Positions 36,310-47,395 of a DNA stretch of 64,000 bases are shown here, in pieces (position 1 is the first letter of the stretch; each line of letters starts with the position of its first letter). The notes under the pieces were generated by a model, which saw only the letters and a program-made list of their open reading frames with translations, did not search any database and was not told the origin of the DNA. The position numbers were made by a program, and so were the translations under genes. This DNA is from Ornithodoros turicata (lineage: Eukaryota > Arthropoda > Arachnida > Ixodida > Argasidae), in the NCBI RefSeq assembly GCF_037126465.1, contig NC_088201.1, forward strand, positions 21,064,550 to 21,128,549, read 5' to 3'.

Positions 36310-37715
36310 CCAAGTGACCAAAACATCCACATGTTCATATGGCCCGAAAACCAGAAAGGAAGACTCACAGTGTATTTTTTCGACCGTATTTTTCAGTGTA
36401 TAAGCGCCGTTATACATTGAAAGAAGTTCTCTGAAGAAGTCCTGCGCGTCATCTAATGTCATCATATGCGCGTCATCATCCTGCGCAGGACTTCTTCAGA
36501 GAACTTTTTTTTATATATATAACGGAGCTTGTACACAGAAAAATGCGGTACTTTTATCAGTGCGAGTTATATGCGAGAAATACTTTTCTGTAAAATCGCT
36601 TTTCAGGTGTGATTGGGCAGGAATTCCACACTTTGCCGAGAATCGCTACGGCTTAGTATTTTGCTCGGGTCTGAGATTTATTATGTTCATCAAGCAGTGC
36701 CCATTTTGGACAATTGCACTCGGTCACTCAGTGGAATATGCTCCTTCTGCAGCGCGCATCTCACGTGAACACAAACAATGCGCTTCTTCCGTTTTGTGAA
36801 ATGTAGTCTCCAAAGAATTCAGTTACAGAATCAATTCGAAGGTGTCCGCCTTTTTGATAGAGCGCCATTTGGTCGAACGGCCCCGAAAAAATGGCCCCGG
36901 AAAATTTGGTGATGGAACAAATGGTCTCGAAAAAAATTACACCGATGGGTTAGAGTGGAAAAAACGGTCCCATGCGTAGGCGTGGTTTGCGACGTTCAGA
37001 CCCCTCCCGAAATCGTACCTTTGGTAGCGCATCTGGAAGAGAGAAACGAGGAGTAAACCCTTATCTCCTATGCAAATTTCCTCCTGAACCCCTCCAGAAA
37101 TATTTTTTTCTAGCTACGCTACTGCCGTGCCCGGCTTGGATACCTTCGCAGAAAAGGCGCTACATATTGTGCGTCATAGCAGTATTCAAGCGAAAGTTGA
37201 AAAGCTTTTAATGCGGCAAACGAATCAGTTGTTCAATAAATATATTAGGCACAGCGCTTACCAATCTGTACCGAGCGAAATATTGAACGCTGTAAGGATT
37301 CAATATTTATTTGTATTTTACTTTTTGTCACATTTATATCTTATTTGCTTGAATTTTTTTCTTCACTTCAGTACTTTTATTAATATTTTTAGTTAAGTTA
37401 CTTTCATTAATTTTTTTTTAGTTCAGTTACCTTTTTCTCCTCTGTCGCATTCAGCATTTAATTAATATTGCGCATATGTGCAAAGAAAATACTATCTAGG
37501 TCACTCTAGGTCACTCATATTATCTAGTATCTAGGTCACTCCCAGTCTTCCCTCCTGGTTTTCGGGCCATATGACCATTCGGGCCATATGAATATTTTGG
37601 CCTTCTGGACACCTTACCCTGCCCTTCGCATTTGACCCAAATGCTCAAAAGGCCCAACATTTTTTCGGGTCTTATGAACATTTGGGCGTTCTGATCACTT
37701 GGGCCATATGAGATG
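36310..37715. repeat. Nested element with GGGCCATATGA-type inverted ends
   Basis: TAAGGCCCAAGTGACCAAAA and ATATGGCCCGAAAACCAGAA at the left are answered by GGTTTTCGGGCCATATGA (about 37556) and TCTGATCACTTGGGCCATAT (about 37690-37710) at the right. It is nested in the 2.6-kb element. Confidence 0.6.
36383..36550. repeat. MITE with ACCGTATTTT ends (copy 1), with inner hairpin
   Basis: ACCGTATTTTTCAGTGTATA at the left against TACACAGAAAAATGCGGT at the right. Inside is a second strong hairpin (AGTTCTCTGAAGAAGTCCTG at about 36424 and its inverse at about 36485-36506). A 559-bp relative lies at 54497-55055. Confidence 0.7.
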
Positions 37716-38034
37716 ATACCAAATACAGCTCAGGGGAAACGATGCTGGGAAACGAAGCACCCTTCACAAACGTAACAGAGCAGTTTGCCCATGTCATCAA
37801 GGCATACCTGCAGCGCATGTCCCACTTGCTGGGCCATGCTATCTAATAAGTTAGTTGTTCAAAGGAAAAAAAAAAGCTAAACGGAGCAGGCTGAGCATTT
37901 GTTTCTCGTTTTACTCGGTGTATAACATCTTTCAATGGGAATGTTTAAATCTTACCTTCAACTAATAAGTCAGTTGTTGGAATGAAAAAAAAAAGAAAGA
38001 AAGAAAAATAAATAAACAGAGCAGGCTGAGCATT
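37716..38034. repeat. Short direct duplication inside the 2.6-kb element
   Basis: The phrase AGCAGGCTGAGCATTTGTTT with flanking TCGTTTTACT.GGTGTAT occurs twice (about 37886 and 38020), each preceded by an A-rich stretch. It is a local direct duplication of about 135 bp. Confidence 0.6.
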
Positions 38035-38320
38035 TGTTTTTCGTTTTACTTGGTGTATGGCACGGCATCTTTCGGTGTGAATGCTTAAATCCTACCTTCA
38101 ATCGTAAACGAAGCAATTGTTCACTGGCATTCGGAGATCCCCGTCCCTTTTCGGACGAAACAAGCGTTTGGACGGTACGGTTATTTGGACGGGTTGGTCA
38201 AGTTTTCCCCCCTTTGGTTCAGTTCGTCCAATGCCCACTATGTCCAATTTTTTTCGGACGTGCTGAGTACTTGGACGTTGTGAATACTTGGACGAAATAA
38301 ACATTTGGACGAATCGGGGT

Positions 38321-39414
38321 GCTACCGCTTTCGGGCGCGGCCTTGTTCACCTCTAGCTTCGAGCGTAGTTGAACTCTACCAAATTTGTGGCGCTGTCGAA
38401 CACTATGACGTCATATTTGTTTACAAACAGGGAGCGGTCTATTGGTTCCGATAGGCACGATAACCTTACCAACGCTTTTGCTAAAACTGCCTATTTCCTT
38501 GAGTCTGAGGAGAGGATATGCGGGACAACACAAGTGGCACAGAAACACGTATCACGAAGTGGACACAAAGGCTCACAAGCGAGACTCACATTGTGAGTCG
38601 AAATTTTTCGCAACGGAGTAAACGAAGACAGAAAGGTTAAGAAACAACACAAGACAACACGTCAGCGGACTCACAACTAAGTGAAAAATCTAAGTGAAAA
38701 GAACTGTATTTATTAGTCGTAACTTCTACCTAACTTCTTCTAACTTTCTATCTTCGTTTACTCTGCTGCGGAAAATTTCGACATGAACCGAAACTGAAAC
38801 CACGTACTTCTCGAGCGCAAGAAAGAGCGACTGGTGTTCGCGTCGGTCTGCCACGTGTATTGTAACGATGGATCTGATTGGAGTAAACGCTGATCTGTTG
38901 GCCAGATAGACCGCGCCTTCCGACCCCGATAAACCGAAAGTCATGTCGTTTCTGCGCTCGAGATTATGTAGTTCTGGTTTCGGCTCGCTTGCATATCAAA
39001 ATTTCGTGATCCATGTCTCAAAGTACGTGCTCGTTTCAAGATTTTTAAAAAAGAGGGTGGATTCAAATAAGGATGATTGCTTCCAATTCTGCTGTCTCGC
39101 ATTTTCCGGAAAGCGTACAATTAAAAAGGTAATTAACGAATTTTAGGTAATTAGCCGTCCAATAGTTACATACCCTTTCACACAGGATGTCAGCCTGGCC
39201 GCATAACTCGCCTGCAAAAATGGCATTAGTGCTGCTCTCAGATGTTAAAAAAAATACCTGTAAAGGTTACACAAGACACCCTGTATATCCCAAGGCTTCT
39301 AGTAAAATTTCTACTCCTCCTGACATTTTTTTTTTTTTCAAGTCTATGAACCCGCTAAGAATTATTATGAATGAAAACAACACTTGGCACTTCATAGTTT
39401 AGTAGTGCTCTGAA
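38321..39414. repeat. Unassigned sequence and fold-back F1 (copy 3, decayed)
   Basis: From about 38770 on, F1 phrases appear (GAACCGAAACTGAAACC; GGTTTCGGCTCGCTTGCATA; TTAACGAATTTTAGGTAATT; GATGTCAGCCTGGCCGCATA), ending CACCCTG at 39283. The left end is not clear. The first part (38321-38760) shows nothing recognisable. Confidence 0.6.
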
Positions 39415-40050
39415 ATGTATTCAACCACCCCACTCTCTTTTTGTCTAAATAATTCTGAAGGACTGCTGGCAGACCTCTCCTCGTTGCTTGGAAATCATGG
39501 ATATCTAATGCCTGTCGACATCGAAGATCTTTACTTTTCCATATACAGTACGTTACTAATGTACCGCTTAAAATCTAAAGGTGCCTCATACCCTTCCAGA
39601 AAAGTGGTAGTATCCCTGTACAACCCTTTGTTCCTGATTCTTTCAAGTTTTCAACCTGTATTCTACCGTAGTAGTTCGACGAATTTTGCTTTCCCGGCTG
39701 AGTTAGTTCACAAATCTTTCAAAAACAATCCTTCCGCCGGCTGTGCTGTCTGAGGTTTTCCCTGGGTTTTCCGAAGACTGTCCAGACGAATGTTGGCACA
39801 GTTCCCCCTGAAGTCGGCCCAGGACGCATACTAATCCCCCTGTCCCCCACTCCTTCCTGCTGTCCTCTCTCCGTTTGTCCACACCTGTACGCCGCTCATA
39901 GCCACAGTTGCTTCGCGGCGCTAACACGCAATCAAAAAAAAAATCTTTCAAAAACAATTGCGGAATAAAATAATCCCACGAACACTCATTGCTCAAACTC
40001 ATTCCGACTGTGCCCTCACCTCCCCATTTGAACCCAATGCGAAGTTCTGT
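39415..40050 (+). mobile_element. Penelope-like reverse-transcriptase fragment
   Basis: The frame 39415-39753 reads PLSFCLNNSEGLLADLSSLL and then MPVDIEDLYFSIYSTLL. The VDIEDLYFSI stretch fits the first catalytic-Asp motif of tick-type Penelope-like RTs (..DIEDLYYSI..). The second catalytic motif is not seen, and a SINE (39730-39940) interrupts the frame, which resumes after it (NNCGIK). Dead copy; the assignment rests on one motif. Confidence 0.5.
39730..39940 (+). repeat. 5'-truncated SINE with 18-bp target-site duplication
   Basis: The SINE body (GCTGTGCTGTCTGAGGTTTT onward) lacks the tRNA head and ends in a short A run. It is flanked by identical AAATCTTTCAAAAACAAT (39712-39729 and 39941-39958), a textbook L1-type duplication. 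It interrupts the Penelope-like RT frame. Confidence 0.85.
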
Positions 40051-40936
40051 ACAGTCTAAACTCTAACGTTCCGTGTCGTTTTGGAGGTCAGCGTAATAAT
40101 CCGCAAACAGCTTTGTGTAGCCACCAGGGGCGTCGGAAGTCCCTGACGGCAGAGGGGGAGGGGGGGGGGAGCCCTAACCTAACCTTAAAGTCCCTCGTTC
40201 GCTCAAAGAGCGAGCGATCCAGGGACTTTACTCACGGCAGAGGGGGAGCCCTAACCTAACCCAGAGGAGCCATTGATGTGCTTATTAGAGGCCATGCAAT
40301 CCGATGACCATGTTGGTCGTAACGCATATGGGAAGGCCACGTCGCGTTCTTGAGTACCTTGAGGTGAAAAACAAATTCGCGTTTGAGCAGCACAAACTGA
40401 AATATTGGTTGAAGACAAATAGAACAACAACAAGAACTTTATTTCGGGATGATGAATGGGGAGTTTCATCGCCAGGGGCGGTACTCTACCCCATTGCCAT
40501 TTTTCTTAATAAACATATCCCCCCCCCCCCTTTGCTGGTGTCGATGTGAGTAGTGACTCTAGATGTGGGGACAAATAGAAGTAAGCGAGCGGTAGCGTGT
40601 TCCTTTATTTTTTTATTTTTGCTCCCGTCCAAAGCGCACTGGTTTCGTCTGCAAAGGGGGACACTATTGTTGCACTAAAAAGGCTTTGACGCGCGAGTGC
40701 TCTGGCCATGGCTCAGGCAAACACAACAGATATGCTACAGAGTCATCAAGCACACAAGCCGCAGGATAAGGTTCCCTTTCTAGCCTGGAATGTTTCCCTG
40801 CGTTGATCAAAAACAAGTCGACGTGCTTTGCTGGAGCGAAATCTGCGTTTACCTAGCTATACGTCTAAGCAAGGCTACTGAATGGCGTGTCGCTACCTTT
40901 AGCACAGCAGGTCCGCATACAGTATCATATATCATA
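40051..40936. other. Intergenic with a short stem-loop
   Basis: Near 40186-40230 TAAAGTCCCTCGTTCGCTC pairs with a partner ending CCAGGGACTTTA. The phrase GGCAGAGGGGGAG..GCCCTAACCTAACC occurs on both sides of it (about 40149-40185 and 40236-40260). Nothing else recognised. Confidence 0.5.
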
Positions 40937-41725
40937 TACCGGGTGTTTCAGTTAAATCCCCGGGCTAAATAATTCGCGAACCGGTGCACCAATCGAATAA
41001 CTTTCTTTTTTACAAGTATCTGTCCAATACCGCCTACAAGATGCGCACCGCGTGAATGAGCGGGAGGCGCTCATTATTTAAATAAAAATTCAAATGAGCT
41101 TCGTGAAAAAAGCTAACTTCTAAAGCAGGGCGCCGTCGGCATTAAGATGGGTACTACCCCTTCTGGGACCTTCAGTAGATACGTTTTAGAGAAAAATCTG
41201 CAACCGAAGCGGGTCATTTGTTGCAGTAATTAATTGGTTTCGGTTTACATATTTTTTGTCGCGGCTGGTCGCGGTGAAGCGCAAAAGGACGCTCTTTCAC
41301 TCCCTTATCCATCAATGAATTACGTCCTTACACCAATGAATTACACAAATGAATTACACCAATGAATTACGTCCTTTTTGTGCTTCGCCGCGACCAGCCG
41401 CGACAAAAATACGTAAACCGAAACCGATTAATTACTGCAACAAATGACCCGCTTCGGTGGCAGATTTTTCTCTAAAAGGTGTCCACTGAAGGTCCCAAAA
41501 GGGGTAGTACCCATTTTAATGCCGACGGCGCCCTGCTTTAGAAGTTAGCTTTTTTCACGAAACTCATTTGAATTTTTATATAAATAATGAGCGCCTCCCG
41601 CTCATTCACGCGGTGCGCATCTTGTAGGCGGTATTGGACAGATACTTGTAAAAAAGAAAGTTATTCGATTGGTGCACCGGTTCGCGAATTATTTAGCCCG
41701 GGGATTTAACTGAAACACCCGGTAT
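40937..41725. repeat. 789-bp fold-back element (near-perfect inverted arms)
   Basis: Arms of about 355 bp (40937-41291 and 41373-41725) match inverted with only scattered differences, from TACCGGGTGTTTCAGTTAAA / TTTAACTGAAACACCCGGTA at the ends to CGCGACCAGCCGCGACA near the loop. The roughly 80-bp loop contains several CCAATGAATTAC-type direct repeats. No coding frame. Confidence 0.9.
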
Positions 41726-41837
41726 ATAGGGTAATTGCATGGATTTGGGGTGATCGGGTGCTCATTTTTACTCTGCGCCGTAACAGAGTTGAAAGCGAGT
41801 GTGTCTCAGAAGGTATGAAAAATGGGGTGGCGGCAGG

Positions 41838-41998
41838 GGCGGATCCATGATTTTTTTCAGAGGGGGGTCTAGCTTTGGCCAGCACGGTAGATACACAATC
41901 TAGGTCAATTAAACACTATGTGAAGACAGAAATTGAGGAGGGGATCAGGACATCCTGACCCCCCCCCCCCCCCCCCAACTCTGTAGATTCGCCCCTGT
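41838..41998 (+). repeat. Short MITE, GGCGGATCCA-ended family (copy 2)
   Basis: GGGGCGGATCCATGATTTTT at the left and GTAGATTCGCCCCTG at the right, with the interior phrases of the copy at 4463-4600. It contains a run of about 18 C. Confidence 0.65.
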
Positions 41999-41999
41999 G

Positions 42000-43915
42000 T
42001 GGCGGGACCCGAGCGAAAGTTTAGGGGGGGCAGGCCCTCGGACCGAAAACTCAGGAGGAGGAGGGGGGGGGGGGGGCGACCACCCCTCTGCCTACACCTT
42101 CCGACGCCCCTGTAGCCAAATAGCCATCCATCGGCCAATCCAGTGTCGTCTTTGGTGAACCTCCTCTGCCATACCCAGGTGCTTCTTATGACATAAATGT
42201 TTCATTCTGCTGGTTTCAGTTCGTCCTTCTTGTCTTCGTGTCTCTTCCTAATACTCAAGGAAATATTACCTACATGTTCATTGCACCAGCTCGCTTGCCT
42301 CTGACTTATTTGCTCAACAGAAAAACCACAGATAAGCCATCGATAACGAAGGTGGTGTCCCGTCGTGCGCCCTTGATGCGCTTGGTCTTGGTTTCGACTC
42401 ATTTGTATAGCAAAAATTTGGTGAATCTACAAATTGAGTCGACAAACACAACATCCCACGAACAACCGAATCGGGAATGGACATCGGGTTTCTCGGACAG
42501 GTTGGGACAGCTGTTTTGAACCCTCGGCGAGTTGATTCGGCAGATTGGGAAGACATGTACCGAAGAAATGAGGCAGCCATGTTCTCAGGATGGGGAATCC
42601 CATTGGGATTTTCTTTTTCTGACCTCTTAGACAAGGAAAGAAATCGATCCCCGTCAATTTCCTTCCGAATTTGCGAAAATACAGTCTGCAAGTGTTCCGA
42701 AAATCGCAGACGCTAGTCATAAGACGAGCAAAGAACCTTCTCCTTTTTTCTGTTCCTCTTCGTGGATACTTTGACCGGATACATCGGGTCCACCACGGCC
42801 CATATGTCTGCAGCGTGGTCTGCACGTCTGCAGAATTTGAAGCCACCACCGTTTTGTGCTGTGGAGACCACAGTCAACAGCCTACCTATAGCCTATAGCC
42901 ACAGCACAGTGGCCAGCCTTGGCCACAGTGCGCCTTGAACTGATCCACCTTAAACTATGGTGGGCAGGAAGCGAGCGAAGATCTTATTAAATAGCGTTTG
43001 CTGATTTCTTTGGGATTTTACGTTACGAATCCCCGTGTTGTTTGCCCATTCGCCCAGCCACACAAATCATCATCGTCATGTGATGTGGTCATGTGGGTCA
43101 TGTAGCAGCGCCATTGGCGCTATCTTGTGTTGACCGAAGTGCTCAATGACCATGTGCTAGAGGACCGCACGAATCCTCTTCTAGTGTGTTGACCTTTGTG
43201 GTGCACTGTGAATTTAATGAATCCATCCTGGTTGTTAATTTTCACATGAACACACACACAAATTGTTTATCATGAGTACGAAAAGTATCGTGCACTGAAT
43301 TACCGGTACGCTTGTGCAGCGACTCCAATAAACTGTTCATTGACATGCACCGTGCATGTGCCTTCAGTGAATTACTTGCTTTGGCATTCATCATTATATC
43401 CAATCTAAGGACTTCATCTGCAACACGTAAGACCTTCAGGTTTCCTTGCGCCCTCAGTTTAAGCCCAACTGTTTGCCTTCCTTGTCCCGCGCGAAAAAGG
43501 GCAAAGCAAAGTCGTCCTCGACTTTTCCTTTTGATAGAATCCTTGACTGCTATTTGTACGGTTGCATGATGATTTGTGTCGACTTTCAGTCTCCCGGTGT
43601 ACGCGGTGAACCAGATCTACATTTTTATTTCCACAGAACGGTTGACTTCTGACTATATTAGAAGTGATATACTTTCCCAGCGCAAACGCGATGTGAAAAA
43701 AAGAAGAAGAAAAAAAAAACCTGAAAACAAAAAGAAGAAAACTACGAAGCATCAGGGTGGAACTTTTGTGGGCAGACGGCTTATACATATATGTATCTTT
43801 TTTTTTTTTTTTTCAATTTTGTTTGATTACTAGACCTCATGAACGTAAAACTAACTAGCACCCTTGTGTGCATATTTTGACTTATTCCCTGTGTTGTTTA
43901 ATGTATTAATTGCTG
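42000..43915. other. Intergenic, unassigned
   Basis: G-rich run at 42060-42077. Overlapping open frames on both strands at 42314-42849 have no recognisable domain and mutually exclusive reading; one stretch (GGTTTCGACTCATTTGTATA, about 42390) is F1-like. No exon of the flanking receptor gene is seen. Confidence 0.35.
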
Positions 43916-44643
43916 AGTCTCATCATAGAACTGAAGGAAGTATCACCACTTATGTTTGTATATAAGCTGAAATCTATTTCCTATAAGGGCCGAAGTGCAG
44001 AAATGGGGTACCGCATATGCACAGTGAAGTGAAGCTGCACTCTAGACACTGATGGAAAAGACGACAGACACAAGTAGTAGCTCCTCACCGAGTAAATATA
44101 TCTGCGGTGCTTCCATGAAGTAGATAAAAAGAATCAATATGTTCCGAAAATTTGTACTTGTGCTTTTGAAGTACATGTTGGACACCTGCATCTGTTGGTG
44201 TTTTGCAGATATGTTACGTCGGCAGAGGGCTGGCAGCTGTGTCTGTCTTCTGCTCGTCTGTCCATGTCCAGAGTGCAACTTTACTTCATTATCTCTAAAA
44301 GAAAGCATTCCAACTTCTGTGGCATGAGGGCAACTTTTATTATTCGTCTCCCAGGCAGGAATTTGAGCTAGTTTTTAAAGTGGATCCACCTGGGATTCCA
44401 GCTTGAATTTCTACCTGGGCTGGTAATGGATGATTTCAAGAAATGCCAAAGCTCCAGGAACACATGTTGCAACCTTAGTTATTACTGACCTGGGAAAGAG
44501 GGCAAAGCCCTTCACATTTTGTCTTCGCTCACGTTGACATCTTGTGGTCTATGGATTGAGAGAGGAATCTAATCAGTTTTAAGACTTTCTCCTCCTTCTT
44601 GATAACAAAGTTCCCACTGTTTAAAGTGGTGCTATGCTATCGG

Positions 44644-45076
44644 TAAAGTCACTAAGTAAGCTTTGCTTCAGAGTAGCGACACTGAGCTCCACAGGCGAGC
44701 AGGGAAGCCACGCTGTTTCCTCTCCGCACCAGTGCCATCGCGAGTTGAGGAGCAAAGACAGCTAACGTAACAATGCTTGCCATGGAGGCCGTGGGTTTGT
44801 CAAGCGTGTGCGATTATCGTGTGGCATTATCTACGGATTGTCCATGAGACCGTCCAGAGGTCTAGGTGAGCTCAAGGCTGTCAAAGTATCTACCTTGGTG
44901 AGCTGCTCTCAGCAGGAACAACATTTTGGAACGTGCTCGATAGATGGCATCATGAGCGCCGTGCGACGCTAGCGTTGTGCCGAAACAAAATGGCCTCTCC
45001 TTGCCTCTCCTGCTTGCTCTTGGAACTCTGTGTTGCTATTTTGAAGCGACGCTTATTTAGCGACACTAGCTATCGG
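44644..45076. mobile_element. 433-bp MITE with 8-bp target duplication
   Basis: GCTATCGG occurs on both sides (44636-44643 and 45069-45076, the latter counted in the span). The ends TAAAGTCACTAAGTAAGC / GCTTATTTAGCGACACTA are inverted over about 32 bp. The paralogous copy 2 of the tandem duplication has the empty site near 46595-46610. The 8-bp duplication fits hAT or P-type transposition. No transposase. Confidence 0.8.
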
Positions 45077-45599
45077 GGCTTTCCAAAGTGGTCTAATCTC
45101 AGGCGGACACGAGAGATCACGCACGACAGTTTTCAGTGGCCTCTATTACTGTGTTGGACAATTGATATTTATTCACATTTGCTCTTAGCACTGCATATAT
45201 TGTCTAGTCACTCTCTCCCGAATATTTAACTTGCAACAACTAGACAACAACAAATATGCAACAATCATTCAAAGTCATCTAACTCTTGTGCAACTGAAGG
45301 AAGAACCACCACTTACGTTGTTATGCAAGCTGTAACATATTTTCCTAGAAAAGGGCCAAAGTGTAGAAATGGAGTAGTTGCTGCGTATGCATAGTGAATT
45401 GGAGCAGCACTCTAGACACCGATGGAAAAGACGACAGATACAACTACTTAGGAATTTTTCCCCCACATCCTCCTAACAGCTCCCCCCAAAACGCCTGAAA
45501 AACCAGCTGGTACGAGTATCGCACGCCCCTACAGAATTCCCTGTGATGAAAATCTTGCACAAATCCCTGCAGGGAGGACAGCCGACAGCACAATGGGCA

Positions 45600-46190
45600 C
45601 TGCACGCAGACAATTTCATTTCATTTTCATTTCACTTATTTAGGTCCTTAAAGTCCCAAGGGCATTATATAAGGGGTGTTGCAACAGAAATAAATACTGT
45701 GAAATAAATATAATTAATAAAGCCACGAGAGGAACTCAACATAGATAAATGTGCATTCAAAAAATATTATAACTGGGCAGCAAAAAGGTGTTTCGAAAAG
45801 AAAGAAAAAAGTGATCAAGTGGGTAGAGTTGGCATCATGAAGGAAAACAAACAAACAAACAAACAAATAAATGACTAAAACGGAATGGAATGTTGAGAGT
45901 TAGGGCATGCTGGATGATTTTATCTACTCAGAAATGGCGCGTTGAAACGAGGCATTATCGACGATGCTAACAGTGCCATGTGGGAGGCTGTTCCGCAGTG
46001 CGATCGAGTGGGGTTTGAATGACTATGGGCTGAAACGAATGACAATACCCAAGTATTGCATGATTATCACTCCCAAGTGGTGGCGCTGTGTAGCGTACAG
46101 GACAGCACGGCTTCCTCTTGGAGCCGATTTTCGTACAGCTCCTCTGAGCGCCACACTGCCGATAGGGGACCGTCGACACTCGAGATTACA
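45600..46190 (-). mobile_element. LINE 3'-end-like segment
   Basis: On the minus strand the segment ends in CTAAATAAGTGAAATG and repeated GAAAATGAAA, preceded by CCCTTATATAATGCCCTTGG. Tick LINE 3' ends have this look (from memory of the family). The frame at 45964-46365 is probably LINE sequence rather than a gene. Confidence 0.4.
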
Positions 46191-46830
46191 GACAAGTCTG
46201 CTAGAAACAGTACATGTTGATCACATGTATCTTAGTGTTTCGCAAATATGTTACGTCAATAGAGAACTGGTACCTGCATCTGTCCTCGTTCGTCCACCTG
46301 TGTCCAGAGTGCTACTTTACTTTGTTATCTCTAAAATGAGCATTGTAGCAGCTGCAGTTGCATGAGGGCACCCATTACTATTAGTCTGGTAATAGACAAT
46401 TTCAACAGATCCCAGTGCTACTTGTGCACACGTTGCGCCTGGGTGCTTATTGTCCTGGGAAAGAGTGAATAGCCCTTCACATTTCCTTTCCACTCACGTT
46501 GACACCTTGTGGTCTATGGGTAGAGAGAGAGAGGAGAAATCTAAACAGTGTTGAGTCCCTCCCTTTCTCTCTGATAACAATGTTCTCGCAGTTTAAAGCA
46601 GCGATATAGTATCGGGGATGTTCTGAAGTGGTCTATTTTTGGGTGGACACAAAGAGAGATCGCATCCACTAGAGATTTTAGTGGCCTCTATTATTTTGTT
46701 GCACAATTCATATTCACATTCGCTCGTAGCACTGCATATATTGTCTCATCACTCTCTCCTGGATATTTGATTTGCAAGAATTAGACAACAGCAAGTCTGC
46801 AACAATAATTTATCATTATTATTATCTACT

Positions 46831-47395
46831 TAACCTTTCTGTATGTTTGTGATGGAGAAGTTTACTTTGAAGGTGTTCAATGAAACTCAGTTCACAAATG
46901 AACTTGTTTTAACAGCCCTTCAATACAGAAAGGCACACCAAAGTAAAGGTACAAAATTGTGGGCTAAGGGGAGAACCATTCTAACCTTCACAAATTTCAG
47001 GAAATCGTAATGGAAGCCCTGAGGACCCAAGACCCAGGATGATTATTCTACTTGTTACTGAGATTACAGCACATAGAAATGCACTGGGATGTATTGTTTG
47101 TTTTCAGTAATCAAGGCAGCATACTTGATTGCTGAAGCCTTCATGTAAATGTGTTCTGCATTTACACTGTAGAAAGTATTAGAATTAGTAGTAGAATTGT
47201 GAGCCAATCTGCCCTCAATCCACCCTTAAAGTATTAAAAGCAATCGAAAGCAGGTTGACATCAGTTAGAATAGTTTTGTTTGTTTTAGTTTCAACTGTAG
47301 GTTCAGCATACTGCATGATTAGTTACTGTCAAAGTTTGGTGTTGCATCATGTGTTATATCACATTCTGCTAACTAATTGTCTTCTCATTTTCCAG
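46831..47395. other. Upstream of first visible receptor exon
   Basis: No exon found. The pyrimidine-rich acceptor TCATTTTCCAG ends at 47395. The junction is phase 1, so it needs an upstream exon ending one base into a codon, as EGF or LDLa modules usually do. Confidence 0.5.

Larger units (their letters stand above)
35697..38320. mobile_element. 2.6-kb TIR element with about 80-bp ends, nested insertions
   Basis: The left end (CATTTCGTCCAAACGTTTAT, then TTCGTCCAAGTACTCACAGC) is the inverted counterpart of the right end (TACTTGGACGTTGTGAATAC, then TTGGACGAAATAAACATTTG) over about 80 bp; both are rich in TTGGACG/CGTCCAA units. The interior has no recognisable transposase but carries a second inverted pair (36310-37715) and a third element (36383-36550). 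Confidence 0.75.
43920..46830. repeat. Diverged tandem duplication, about 1.3-1.5 kb units
   Basis: Copy 1 (about 43920-45290) and copy 2 (about 45285-46830) share, in order: GAACTGAAGGAAG.ATCACCACTTA; CTCTAGACAC.GATGGAAAAG; AATATGTTACGTC; CACGTTGACA.CTTGTGGTCT; AGTGGCCTCTATTA; AGCACTGCATATATTGTCT. Copy 1 is interrupted by a 433-bp MITE (44644-45076), copy 2 by a LINE-3'-end-like segment (about 45450-46190). No conserved reading frame links them. Confidence 0.8.

Noticed and set aside
42314..42849. Overlapping minus-strand open frames of 125-140 codons
   Set aside because: Two frames overlap with equal claim, neither shows a domain or splice signals, and the left end contains an F1-like scrap.
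44042..44330. Cys-rich plus-strand frame considered as a missing LDLa/EGF exon of the receptor
   Set aside because: It belongs to the tandem duplication and the cysteines are not kept in the second copy; spacing does not fit LDLa or EGF modules.
45964..46365. 133-codon plus-strand open frame
   Set aside because: It spans the junction between a LINE-like segment and duplication copy 2, so it is an accidental frame.
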